Below are positions 1-8,419 of a stretch of DNA of 53,333 nucleotides, in pieces. The DNA lies in NCBI GenBank assembly GCA_902630355.1, contig CACOUL010000003.1, positions 78,284 through 131,616 of the forward strand, given 5' to 3'. The DNA comes from Planctomycetaceae bacterium. Its GTDB lineage: Bacteria > Planctomycetota > Planctomycetia > Pirellulales > UBA7805. Position 1 is the stretch's first letter; every line of letters starts with the position of its first letter. Made by a program: the position numbers and the translations under genes. The notes beneath the pieces were generated by a model. The model searched no databases. It was not told the DNA's origin and worked only from the letters and a program-made list of their open reading frames with translations.

Positions 1-269
1 TCTTTATCAAGGGATATGTGTTCCCGGGCAAACAGCGTCAAGGAATCAAAACATTTTTACTCGTTCGCGATAAAGGAGATTGTTGCTTTGGCGGAAACCC
101 GAAACTGACGGATCGCATTCAGGTCACGTTGGCGGATCCCGGGCGGCTAACATTCGATCCGTACTTGCACAAAGTTGCCGGCACCTTTCGATTGGGGAAG
201 GGACCCGGTGAAGCGGTCGACGCAAGTGGCGATGTTTACTATTACCTCGATGACGGTCAATTGCGATGA
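1..269 (+). CDS. DUF3299-like protein, C-terminal part (cut by window edge)
   Basis: The reading frame is open to the first bases of the window, and the residues before the first internal GTG (FIKGYVFPG) align with IRGFILPSF in the next gene. This is therefore the tail of a gene that starts outside, not a short gene starting at 18. The visible 89 residues contain the LVRD...CCFGG segment shared with its neighbour, typical of the DUF3299 family of small exported proteins of unknown function. The stop codon overlaps the next start (ATGA, 266-269), so the two are probably translated together. Function is unknown. The CCFG motif could bind a metal or form a disulfide, but that is inference. Confidence 0.7.
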   Translation, partial: FIKGYVFPGKQRQGIKTFLLVRDKGDCCFGGNPKLTDRIQVTLADPGRLTFDPYLHKVAGTFRLGKGPGEAVDASGDVYYYLDDGQLR

Positions 270-847
270 AGTTGGTCGATCTTTTTCGAGTTTACCAAGG
301 GTTGGGTCTAACCCTTTTTCTAATCTTCGTCTCAGCTTGTGATCGGAACGAACCGCCAGTCACTCAAGAGCAGGCCACCTCTGCAACATCCGCAACCGAT
401 AATGCCACGGAAGCAACGACGAAAAACCGCTCACAAAGTGTGAAGCAACAGCTCACAAACAGAAAGAAAAAATCGGCCGTTGAGGCGATTTCATTCGACG
501 ACATTGCATTTAAGATGGACAAAGAAGAGCCGTTCAAGCGCTCGATGCTCACAAAAAAAATCAATGATTTTGAGGGCATGGCAATTAAGATTCGCGGCTT
601 TATCTTGCCCAGTTTTAAACAAGATGGTCTGACCCAATTTGTTCTGGTCCGAGACAACATGGAATGTTGTTTCGGTCCCGGTGCGGCGCTTTATGATTGT
701 ATTATGGTACAGATGCAACCGGGTGAGTCGGCCTCTTATAGTGTACGTCCGGTGACCGTCGAGGGAAATTTTAAGATTCAGGAGTGGAAGGATTTTGACG
801 GAGTGATTCGCGCCATTTACCACCTTGATGGCAAGTCGGTGTATTAA
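266..847 (+). CDS. DUF3299-family lipoprotein
   Basis: A 193-residue protein with an N-terminal hydrophobic segment (about residues 10-23) ending in FVSAC, a good lipobox, so it is probably a lipoprotein anchored through Cys25. A Thr/Ser/Gln-rich linker follows (about 30-70), then a globular domain (about 75-193). That domain carries the FVLVRD..ECCFG segment seen in the gene just upstream, which marks the two as tandem paralogues. The start overlaps the upstream stop by 4 nt (ATGA). The DUF3299 family has no assigned activity. In proteobacteria its members occur beside transporters, but no transporter gene is visible here. It ends 36 bp from the convergent sulfatase gene. Confidence 0.75.
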   Translation: MKLVDLFRVYQGLGLTLFLIFVSACDRNEPPVTQEQATSATSATDNATEATTKNRSQSVKQQLTNRKKKSAVEAISFDDIAFKMDKEEPFKRSMLTKKINDFEGMAIKIRGFILPSFKQDGLTQFVLVRDNMECCFGPGAALYDCIMVQMQPGESASYSVRPVTVEGNFKIQEWKDFDGVIRAIYHLDGKSVY

Positions 848-883
848 GATTCGTCTCCGAGATTCTTGAGCAACTGGTGACGG

Positions 884-2347
884 TTAAGTCAGTCCGGGAT
901 AAAGGCGCTTGAGGTCTAGCGAATCTCCCGTTTCCTGCTGTAGCTCGAGTAACCGTGAAAAGAGTTTTTTTACCCGTTCGCGCTGTTCGGGGTGTGCCGC
1001 CAGATTCTGTAGTTCATGCGGGTCGGTGTGCAAGTTAAAAAGGAGAACCTTTTTAATGCTTGGGTAGAGAATCAGTTTATACCCGTTCTCTGTGACCATC
1101 CTCTGGCTTTCCATGTAGGCGCCGTAAATTGCCTTGTAGTGTTCATTTCGCTGATGAGAGAGAAGCGGAAGCAGACTGCGAAACTCGACATGCTGCGGAA
1201 TAGGAACTCCCGCTAACTCAAGCGTGGTCGGCATGACATCTTGCAGATAAATGGGGACAGCGTCTCGTTTCCCTGCCGCGATGGAGGGCCCTTTGATGCA
1301 AAAAGGTATGCGTACGCTGTGGTCATACATGTTCTGCTTTCCCAGCAGGCCGTGGCTTCCTACAGCGAGGCCATGATCCGAAGAAAAAATCACGTAGGTG
1401 TTTTCCGCGAGTTTGGATTGATCCAGCGCATCGAGAATGCGGCCGATTTGCTTGTCCATATGAGAAATAATGCCGTAATATTCCTGCCTGTGTACTTTGA
1501 TTGCTTGAGGTGTACGGGGGAAAGGTGCTAGTTTTTCATCGCGTAAATCGGGACCACATCCGATTGCATCTTTGTCAGGGTACTCGGTGAGAAACGCGAC
1601 CGGCAACGAGATCTCCGAGAGGGGGTAGAGGTCGATGAATTCTCGAGGCGCTTGCCTGGGATCGTGAGGCGCGTTGAAGGCAAGATACATGAAAAATGGC
1701 TTGTCCTGCTCGGCGGCGTCCGCAAGATAGTCACAGGCGTCGTCTGCAAGTACTTCGCTCCAATGGCGTCCACCGTCCCAATACCCTCCCTGAGATCTGT
1801 CCCAAGGTTTCCACGAATCGTTTTCTCGGGGGCGGTGGTAGCTTTGCGGGGTGTCTTGCGGCATGCCGGGCCGCACGTGTCTGGCCACGTCGAAAACGGC
1901 ACTCGCGTCGGTTTGCAGGTGCCATTTGCCTGAAAAATATGTTTGGTAGCCTGCGCCGCGCAGATACTGACTCCATAACCTGCCTGCGTCCCGCTCACGA
2001 TCCAGTTCGCGTACTCCCCGTTGCGCATGCCAGAGGAAGCGACCCGTGTTGAGCATGCTTCTGCTGGCAACACAAATTGCACCATGCCATCCCCCCTGGT
2101 TGTATGCATGGGTGAACACGGTGCCTTCGCTCGCAAGGCGATTCAGAGAGGGAGTCTGTGGCTGATCAGCGCCATTTATTCCCACGGTGGAGTGAGAGAG
2201 ATCGTCTGCCAGAATAAAGAGAATGTTCGGTCGTTTTTGTTCTTCGCCGACAGCGAGTTCCGATTGAGAGGCAGTCGACAAAAGAAGCAGGGATACTGCC
2301 ACGGCAGCGTGTACGCTTTGCTTGCACCAAGCGAGTCCCCAGGTCAT
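884..2347 (-). CDS. Secreted sulfatase (type I, formylglycine-dependent)
   Basis: Hydrolyses sulfate esters, most likely on sulfated polysaccharides. The frame is open further upstream, but I chose the ATG at 2347. It has AAGGAA 8-10 nt upstream and gives a clean signal peptide (MTWGLAWCKQ..., hydrophobic AAVAVSLLLL), for a 487-residue protein. The metal-binding NILFILADD motif lies at about residues 41-49. The sulfatase signature C-V-A-S-R places the formylglycine-forming Cys at residue 92, followed by MLNTGRF. Further typical blocks are GKWHLQ, FNAPHDP and SSDHGLAVGSHGLLGK. All the expected catalytic motifs are present. The maturation enzyme is not in this window. Substrate cannot be read from sequence alone; planctomycetes carry many such paralogues. 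Confidence 0.93.
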   Translation of the reverse strand: MTWGLAWCKQSVHAAVAVSLLLLSTASQSELAVGEEQKRPNILFILADDLSHSTVGINGADQPQTPSLNRLASEGTVFTHAYNQGGWHGAICVASRSMLNTGRFLWHAQRGVRELDRERDAGRLWSQYLRGAGYQTYFSGKWHLQTDASAVFDVARHVRPGMPQDTPQSYHRPRENDSWKPWDRSQGGYWDGGRHWSEVLADDACDYLADAAEQDKPFFMYLAFNAPHDPRQAPREFIDLYPLSEISLPVAFLTEYPDKDAIGCGPDLRDEKLAPFPRTPQAIKVHRQEYYGIISHMDKQIGRILDALDQSKLAENTYVIFSSDHGLAVGSHGLLGKQNMYDHSVRIPFCIKGPSIAAGKRDAVPIYLQDVMPTTLELAGVPIPQHVEFRSLLPLLSHQRNEHYKAIYGAYMESQRMVTENGYKLILYPSIKKVLLFNLHTDPHELQNLAAHPEQRERVKKLFSRLLELQQETGDSLDLKRLYPGLT

Positions 2348-2500
2348 TGCACATTCCTTGAAAATCACAAATTCGAGATACTCGACGTTGGTACACCGGG
2401 ATCGTAACTCTGTCAACAGTTTGGTGTAGTTGAAAGTCAAAAACCGAGGCGCGATCATCCAGTTTGCACCACTTTGTGTGCGTATTGTGCCAGGGCTAAT

Positions 2501-2743
2501 TCACCGGGATGCGGTGCGCGAAATCGTCAGGGAATAGAGCATGACCACTCCTCCACCAATGAAGAGAACCCACGGAGCCCAATCAGGAGGAGAAATCGCA
2601 AAAATGTCGGTGCCATGGTGCGACCGAATCGAATCGATCTGTGCGAAGTCGGCAGTGGTAATAAAGGCTGTTTCTACAAACATGCACTCCAAGCCGATAA
2701 AGCAAATAAACAGCCCGATGGCAAGCAAGAGAGCGCGGCGCAT
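2501..2743 (-). CDS. Small two-helix membrane protein
   Basis: An 80-residue protein with a hydrophobic N-terminal helix (residues 4-20), an extracytoplasmic-looking loop of about 35 residues, and a second helix near the C-terminus (about 55-72). The frame is open to a GTG at 2842, but the ATG at 2743 has GAGG 8 nt upstream and starts right at the helix (MRRALLLAIG), so it is preferred. It resembles small conserved planctomycete membrane proteins whose role is unknown. It lies just upstream of, and in the same direction as, the sulfatase gene, with a 150-bp gap. No function is proposed. Confidence 0.55.
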   Translation of the reverse strand: MRRALLLAIGLFICFIGLECMFVETAFITTADFAQIDSIRSHHGTDIFAISPPDWAPWVLFIGGGVVMLYSLTISRTASR

Positions 2744-3289
2744 GTCGCTGACCTCGTTGAGAATACGATAAAGGTCCACATTCCTTATCGGCTTAGTGTG
2801 GGAGTCGACTAAAAGCCGCCACGATGAGAAACGCTGCGTCACCGCTTATCGGTGCGCCCTCTTGAGTCACTTCGAGGAGCAAAAATCGAGGGTCGAGTAC
2901 TCCGCCGAACTCGTCTCTTAGAATCGAAATCCTTGTCTCCTTACACACTTAGGATTATTATGCATGATGGTTGATTTGCGAAAAATCGGGTGCAAACACT
3001 CGTTAGCGGTTGGCACACCGGCGCATAAAATGGTCCACTTGAACGTGTAGCGGTTATAAGGTTCATGCGGATAAAAACGGCAGATATTACCTTTGGTGCG
3101 AAGGCAGAGACACTTGGAGTCATCAGCCGCAGTGCGGGGGAAAAAGCGAAATTCAGCGACTCCATCTTGTGCAATTCGCCCTTAAATCTCACGACGTAAG
3201 GACTTCCACGAAAGGGTGAAGTCGCAATAGCCGATTCCAATGAGTAGGGGCACCTCCGTTGGACACGACGATTAAGAGGATGAGGATCA
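2744..3289. other. Intergenic region between divergent genes
   Basis: About 546 bp separate the small membrane protein (minus) and the PAS-GAF-receiver gene (plus), so promoters for both should lie here. I could not find a convincing paired -35/-10 element. The last 20 bases hold AGAGGA (3275-3280) and GAGG (3282-3285), which act as the ribosome binding site for the TTG start at 3290. A 99-codon minus-strand frame in the middle has no recognisable protein character. Confidence 0.4.
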
Positions 3290-5014
3290 TTGCCTGAGAA
3301 ATCAAGACTTCTGTTCGTTGGCGATTTCGAGGCTCAAGAAAACTCGGTTCGTCAACGCTTCGTCGACGATTTCGAGATCGTTGCTGTTCCCTCTCTTACG
3401 GATGCATTGGATGATTTGCGTAACGGAGCGTACGCGGCGCTCTACATGGCAGAGGGTTCAGACGCATCTCATGGTCGAGCACTTGATATCGCACATCGCG
3501 CGCTCGTTTTATCGTGTATGCATGATGGCGTCGTTCTACTTGATGCAGAAAATAAAATTGTCTGGCACAACGAATGTTTTGAAAAGTGGTGTGATCGCAG
3601 CGATGTGGTTGGGAGTAACTTTTACAACGTTCTATCGAGTCCGGAAATACTGGGTCCGGACTTTTGTCCTCTCCATACGGCCATCTCATCGGGAATAGCG
3701 AGTCACTCGACCTTACGGACTGCGGAGAATCGGTATTTCCACATTCATGTGGCACCGGCTTCCCCCAATCAAAAACTTCGCCAAGAGTTAATTGTGACCG
3801 TTCGTGATGTTACTGTAGAAATGCATCAGCAGCAAAAAATGGAGGCGATTCAGAAGGCGGGTATGGAACTGGCGGACCTTAAGCCAGAAGAATTGAAACA
3901 CATGTCGGTCGACGAGCGAATTGAACTTTTGAAGTCGAATATCGTTCATTTTACTGCTGAGTTGTTGCACTACGATGTGATGGAGATCCGGCTTCTCGAC
4001 CGGCAAACAGGAAGGCTGGAGCCTTTACTTGCAGTCGGTATCGAGCAGGAAGCCGCCTTGAGAGAACTGTATGCAAATCCCCAAGGCAATGGCGTGACGG
4101 GATTCGTTGCTGCCACGGCCAAAAGTTATCTATGCGAAGATACCGTGGAGGATCCGCTCTATCTTTTGGGTGCCCGTGATGCAAAAAGTTCAATCACGGT
4201 TCCTCTCATTGCGCACGATGAGATGCTGGGGACGTTTAATGTCGAAAGTCCGGAGGCTCGTGCCTTCGATGAAAGCGACCTACAGTTTCTCGAGAGATTC
4301 GGTCGCGATGTTGCTGCAGCGCTCGGCACGTTGGAATTGCTGGTGGCCGAAAAGGCAACGACGGCCGCCGAAAGCGTGGAGGCAATTCACACGGCCGTCG
4401 CCTTACCGATCGATGACATTCTCAATGAAACGGTCAATGTAATGGAAAATTATATTGGCCACGAACCGGAGGTCATTGCCCGGCTGGAAAGCATTTTGAG
4501 AAATGCGAGAGATGTGAAGCAGGTCATTCAAAAAGTTGGCCAGTCAATGGCCCCGAGTGAAGCGGTACCGCAAGCATTGCAAACCGAGTCGAGGCCTCTT
4601 TTGACTGGCCGTAGAATTCTGGTTGCCGATGCAGATGAGAATGTTCGTGTGGCGGCCCATGCGCTTCTCGAGCGCTATCAGTGTGCAGTGGAAACATCGC
4701 ACAACGGCGGAGAAACTCTCTCGATGGTGCGAAATGTCGCCTCGCTTGGAGGTTATGATTTGGTACTGGCGGACATTCGTTTGCCGGACATGAACGGTTA
4801 TGAGTTGATGCAAAAGTTATCTGCGTTTGCAGAAACACTTCCGCTCATCTTAATGACCGGCTTTGGATATGACCCGGGTCACTCCATCGTTAAAGCGAGG
4901 CAGGCCGGTTTGAAGGAAGTGCTTTACAAGCCTTTCCGGCTTGATCAGTTGCTGGAAACAATCGAACGCGTTCTCGTGGAGACGGATGTCTCCCCTTCTA
5001 CCGGTTCGCTTTGA
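3290..5014 (+). CDS. PAS-GAF-receiver signalling protein without kinase domain
   Basis: A 574-residue cytoplasmic signalling protein. Residues 1-60 look like a degenerate receiver (LLFVGDFEAQ...). About 65-175 is a PAS-type sensor (DGVVLLDAENKIVWHN). About 205-350 is a GAF domain (LLHYDVMEIRLLD, GVTGFVAAT, NVESPEARAFDE). About 370-435 is a helical segment that resembles a decayed histidine-kinase dimerisation region. About 455-570 is an intact receiver with acidic pocket ADADE, phosphoacceptor Asp495 (VLADIRLPDMNG), switch Thr (LMTGFG) and Lys (YKPF). No HATPase domain is present, so it cannot phosphorylate by itself and must be fed by another kinase, or work as a scaffold. Start is TTG with AGAGGA 9 nt upstream. 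The last 70 bp overlap the convergent methyltransferase gene. Confidence 0.85.
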   Translation: MPEKSRLLFVGDFEAQENSVRQRFVDDFEIVAVPSLTDALDDLRNGAYAALYMAEGSDASHGRALDIAHRALVLSCMHDGVVLLDAENKIVWHNECFEKWCDRSDVVGSNFYNVLSSPEILGPDFCPLHTAISSGIASHSTLRTAENRYFHIHVAPASPNQKLRQELIVTVRDVTVEMHQQQKMEAIQKAGMELADLKPEELKHMSVDERIELLKSNIVHFTAELLHYDVMEIRLLDRQTGRLEPLLAVGIEQEAALRELYANPQGNGVTGFVAATAKSYLCEDTVEDPLYLLGARDAKSSITVPLIAHDEMLGTFNVESPEARAFDESDLQFLERFGRDVAAALGTLELLVAEKATTAAESVEAIHTAVALPIDDILNETVNVMENYIGHEPEVIARLESILRNARDVKQVIQKVGQSMAPSEAVPQALQTESRPLLTGRRILVADADENVRVAAHALLERYQCAVETSHNGGETLSMVRNVASLGGYDLVLADIRLPDMNGYELMQKLSAFAETLPLILMTGFGYDPGHSIVKARQAGLKEVLYKPFRLDQLLETIERVLVETDVSPSTGSL

Positions 5015-5907
5015 AGCACCCGCAGGCCGGAGTTGCTCAATGCGGATTCAGGCATTGGCGGCACAAAGGTCGCTGGGGTGGCGGAAGTCTCATCGAAGTC
5101 GGTTGCCGTTGCCGGTTGCGGTGCAGCCTTGACCAATTCAACACAAATTCCCCCGGCACGGAACCAGCGATGCAGACCGGTGAACCAGAATTCCTTTTTA
5201 AGCTCCAAGTCCAAAGACTGACACAAATCAAGTAGCGATTCACGGTTGTGTGTACAACATTTCCAGAATCGACTCGTCCACGCGCCACCAAAATTGTCCT
5301 CGGTGACAAACAAGAGTACGCGACCACGAGGTACTAGAACCCTCGCAATTTCCTGCAATCCAAGTCGGGCGTCCGGAAGATGTTCCAGTACGTAACAGCA
5401 AGTGACACAATCAAAAGTATCGCGGGGAAAGGGAAGGCGACTCAGGTCGCTGACGACCAACCGGGGTCGGTTGCTCTGAAGTCGTTTTCTCGCACGCTCG
5501 AGCATCGTGCGCGAGAGATCGATACCCGTGATACGAGCATCGGCACTCGAATATTTAAGCAGGTGAGATAAAACCTGACCGGCACCGCTGCCGATATCGA
5601 GGATATTCTTCGCACCATCGAGATCAAATTGACGGCGACGGAATAAGCGGTCTCCATAGCGAATATGGCCTGAAAGCTGACTCGTGCGAACGAGTAAAGC
5701 CCCTCGATGTCCGTCATAAATACGAATAACTTTCTTGCGATATTGGTCATGCTGCATTCGGTGGATGAGATTGGCCTCAACCATTTGCTGCATAATCTGT
5801 TTTTTCCAGTCGCGGATCACCCGAGGGATATCGCGAAAAAGAGACCATTTCTTTTTGGCTTCTGTCGACGATTCAGTGGAGCGTGATTTGCCGCGGGGCT
5901 TGCGCAT
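4945..5907 (-). CDS. Class I SAM-dependent methyltransferase
   Basis: A 320-residue protein with a Rossmann methyltransferase core: motif I ILDIGSGAGQV (SAM binding), the acidic end of strand 2 (TGIDLS), SDLSRLPFPRDTFDCV and YVLEHLPD, then a post-core LLFVTEDN. The N-terminal 60 residues are basic and helical. The C-terminal tail after about residue 255 is Pro/Ala/Thr-rich and low in complexity. The frame is open to an ATG at 5982. I prefer 5907 because the extension has no homologous look, but neither start has a clear ribosome site. The tail is encoded antisense to the end of the PAS-GAF-receiver gene (70-bp overlap). The acceptor substrate is unknown; small molecules, quinones or lipids are all possible. 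Confidence 0.78.
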   Translation of the reverse strand: MRKPRGKSRSTESSTEAKKKWSLFRDIPRVIRDWKKQIMQQMVEANLIHRMQHDQYRKKVIRIYDGHRGALLVRTSQLSGHIRYGDRLFRRRQFDLDGAKNILDIGSGAGQVLSHLLKYSSADARITGIDLSRTMLERARKRLQSNRPRLVVSDLSRLPFPRDTFDCVTCCYVLEHLPDARLGLQEIARVLVPRGRVLLFVTEDNFGGAWTSRFWKCCTHNRESLLDLCQSLDLELKKEFWFTGLHRWFRAGGICVELVKAAPQPATATDFDETSATPATFVPPMPESALSNSGLRVLQSEPVEGETSVSTRTRSIVSSN

Positions 5908-6064
5908 GGTGACTTGCAAAGCAGATTGAGTAGGATCAAGCCGCGCATTATTGCATGATGAAAACACACGTACCAGGGCCATAAGGATGCCCGTACTGTC
6001 AGTCGCAAACGTTTTGCGGCTCGTACAGCACGCAATTGCGTCAAATGAGAAATTCAGACGAGGA

Positions 6065-6493
6065 TCAAAAAGTGTTATTGCCGCATTGTACGAACATTTG
6101 AATCGCGACCTCGTGATCGTGGAAAAGCCCCATACAATGCTCGAAGCCTTCCTGGAATTCCTTCGGCGGTACTTTTGATTGATTCAATTGTTGTGAGGAG
6201 CGACGCAGTTGTTCGAGCGCAGTCTCAACCTCGATTTGTTGTTGTCTGAGGGCCTCGCTTGCCCTCGTGAGCCAGGGATTGGAGAAAACCGATTCCTCGT
6301 AAAAATCATCGCCCAGATGATGCAATAGATGATTTTCGAGGTTTTGCAGAAGTTCGCCAAGCGATAAATTGACTGTTTCCAGTGACACACCGGAAGAAAA
6401 GAGATTTCTGATGATCGCGATTAAGTGCCGAGATCGAATCAGGGGACTCATGCCCTGCGGGGCAGCCAATCGCGGCGCGGCGTGAGCTAACAT
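6065..6493 (-). CDS. Helical hemerythrin-like protein
   Basis: A 142-residue, nearly all-helical protein. The ATG at 6493 has GGAGG 5 nt upstream, a strong site that decides the start over a TTG four codons earlier. The segment LENHLLHHLGDDFYEESVF resembles the second helix of hemerythrin-like (HHE) domains (H..HF..EE), and FHDHEVAIQMF near the C-terminus resembles the closing His-rich helix. The EH pair usually found on the third helix reads QQQ here, so the di-iron site may be incomplete. It is therefore either a degenerate hemerythrin-like protein or an unrelated helical bundle. It lies 157 bp upstream of the methyltransferase gene on the same strand. Confidence 0.55.
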   Translation of the reverse strand: MLAHAAPRLAAPQGMSPLIRSRHLIAIIRNLFSSGVSLETVNLSLGELLQNLENHLLHHLGDDFYEESVFSNPWLTRASEALRQQQIEVETALEQLRRSSQQLNQSKVPPKEFQEGFEHCMGLFHDHEVAIQMFVQCGNNTF

Positions 6494-6859
6494 GGTGGCC
6501 TCCAAACCAGTGCAAGTCGTTCCATAACCTTACGTCGTACTTTCAGCCCCTCTTATTCTAGCATCGCATTGAATCTCATGTCATTTCAGAAAGTGGTCAT
6601 TGAAGTGAAAGAAATAGCGACCCTTTGTTTCATGGAGCGCCATCCGGCGATTTGTGGAGTGCAGGATGAGTAGCAAAACATGAACAGATTCGGAATATGT
6701 GTCATTCGTACCGGAGGGTCAAGATACGATCCATGGAGGATAATAAATTGGCACTTGCTTATGTTTTCAAAGTTATTTCAACATAGGGATTTAAAGACGT
6801 TTGCCGCAAAGCGTGCTTTGCATGCTGTTTTCTAAATCTTTGGCGACCTCTGCGATCCA
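6494..6859. other. Intergenic region between divergent genes
   Basis: About 366 bp of AT-rich sequence sits between the hemerythrin-like gene (minus) and the glycosyltransferase cassette (plus). The upstream regions of both belong here. A TTGGCAC box at 6749-6755 hints at sigma-54, but the matching GC element is absent. A 17-codon frame starting at 6733 has no ribosome site. I see no RNA gene or repeat. Confidence 0.4.
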
Positions 6860-8419
6860 GTGAGTTTCGGCATGCAGATTGTTTTTCTTCACTATCATCT
6901 CCTACCCGGTGGTGTGACCCAAGTGATTGCCAATCACCTGCAATCTCTTAAGCAACGGTTTGATGGCGGCAGTCCATGCAGGATCGCAATTTTCCACGGC
7001 GGTGAACACGGCGAAATAAAAAATCTGAATTGGATCGATACGGATGCTATTCAGGTAACCGAACATATCATCTCCAGACTGGGATATGATCGCCCAGACG
7101 AAGCGGTGGCCGATCAAGATTCGCTGGCAGATAATATCTGTCAAGAACTCGAGAGCATTCATTTTGCTCCGGAGGATTCAATCATCCATGCGCATAACCA
7201 CGCTTTGGGAAAAAATACTTCGCTGCCTGCCGCCCTTCGCGCCGTCGCAGCGCGCGGATATCCGCTCCTTTTTCAAATACATGACTTTGCGGAAGACTTT
7301 CGAGAAGATCAGTACGCGAGAATGACCGCTGCGGGGGGCCGAGCCGATTGTTTTCAATGGATCTATCCACAAGCCGACCATATTCATTATGCGGTTCTCA
7401 ATCGTCGCGATCATCATATTCTCATCGACTCGGGGATATCCTCCGAACGGTTGCATGTGATTCCAAATCCGATTGTTGATTTGGGAACACTCCCGGATCG
7501 CCACGAGGTTCGAAACCGCATGTCGCTTGAGAGGGGAATATCTTCAGGGCGGCAGCTCGTCATCTATCCGGTGCGCGGTATACGCCGGAAGAATATGGGC
7601 GAAATGATTTTATGGTCGGCGATGTTTGGCGAAGCGGCCTCCTTCGGGCATACCCTGTCTCCCCGCAATGTCGTTGAAAAGCCGTCTTACGATCGCTGGA
7701 AGGCGATTGCAGATGATTTACGTTTGCCGTGCCACTTTGAGCTGGGGGAGATCTTTTCCTTTGAAGATAATCTCTCGGCAGCAGATGCGCTGATCACGAC
7801 GAGCGTCGCCGAGGGATTTGGGATGGTGTTTTTAGAATCTCAATTGGCTGAGCGCCCGTTGATCGGCCGTAATCTTCCCGAAATTACGAGCGACTTTAGA
7901 GCTGAAGGAATCGATTATTCTTTGCTTTACGATGCGCTTCTCGTTCCGGTTGATTTCTTGGGCAAAGACCGGATCTACGAAAGTGTGCTTGCGGAATATA
8001 TCGCCACTATCGAAAAGTTTGGTTTCCTTGACCGGAGAAAAGCGATGGCACGGGTGTCTCTTACGGGCACATTGGAGAGCGGCATGATCGATTTTTCCAG
8101 ACTCACTCCCGCATTGCAGCAAGATATCGTCATGGGGGCAGCGAAGGATGTGGGGCTGTGCACCACGTTGCGAGAACAAAATCCGCAGATGGAAAAAAGT
8201 TTGTTTCGTAAAGGTGCGGAGGACCAAGTGAAACATAATGCCAGTGTGGTGCGCAGTCGCTTTGCGCCTGAGGTAACAGGAAAAACACTGGAAAATATTT
8301 ACCGAAAGCTATCGACGTCAACCGACCGGGATCGCATCGAGCCGCTCGTCGATGCGGAAAAAATCTTGGATCACTTCATTGACTTTAATCGATTTTGTCC
8401 GCTCCGGTCATTGCCATGA
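6860..8419 (+). CDS. Glycosyltransferase family 4, first gene of a GT-HAD-GT cassette
   Basis: A 519-residue GT-B fold glycosyltransferase. The N-terminal domain starts FLHYHLLPGGVTQVIANHL, the usual GT4 donor-loop GGV motif. The C-terminal domain has VIYPVRGIRRKNM and VAEGFGMVFLESQLAERP, the conserved E..G....E segment that binds the nucleotide-sugar. About 100 extra residues follow the GT core. Start is GTG at 6860; an in-frame ATG at 6872 would also give a complete protein, and neither has a clear ribosome site. The stop overlaps the next start (ATGA at 8416-8419), so it is coupled to the HAD phosphatase gene. Together with the second GT downstream this suggests sugar transfer, dephosphorylation, then a second transfer. 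Product unknown. Confidence 0.82.
   Translation: MSFGMQIVFLHYHLLPGGVTQVIANHLQSLKQRFDGGSPCRIAIFHGGEHGEIKNLNWIDTDAIQVTEHIISRLGYDRPDEAVADQDSLADNICQELESIHFAPEDSIIHAHNHALGKNTSLPAALRAVAARGYPLLFQIHDFAEDFREDQYARMTAAGGRADCFQWIYPQADHIHYAVLNRRDHHILIDSGISSERLHVIPNPIVDLGTLPDRHEVRNRMSLERGISSGRQLVIYPVRGIRRKNMGEMILWSAMFGEAASFGHTLSPRNVVEKPSYDRWKAIADDLRLPCHFELGEIFSFEDNLSAADALITTSVAEGFGMVFLESQLAERPLIGRNLPEITSDFRAEGIDYSLLYDALLVPVDFLGKDRIYESVLAEYIATIEKFGFLDRRKAMARVSLTGTLESGMIDFSRLTPALQQDIVMGAAKDVGLCTTLREQNPQMEKSLFRKGAEDQVKHNASVVRSRFAPEVTGKTLENIYRKLSTSTDRDRIEPLVDAEKILDHFIDFNRFCPLRSLP

Noticed and set aside
1528-2136. 202-codon minus-strand frame inside the sulfatase gene
   Set aside because: Alternative frame of the same strand as the sulfatase; rich in Arg/Pro/Thr and lacking motifs.
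2941-3240. 99-codon minus-strand reading frame in the gap before the PAS-GAF-receiver gene
   Set aside because: No ribosome site, no recognisable motif, and a composition like random translation of intergenic DNA.
6749-6755. TTGGCAC, possible sigma-54 -24 element
   Set aside because: The required GC at the -12 position is absent (TATG instead), so it does not meet the consensus.
6733-6786. 17-codon peptide frame upstream of the glycosyltransferase cassette
   Set aside because: No ribosome binding site and no sign of regulatory pairing with a downstream hairpin.
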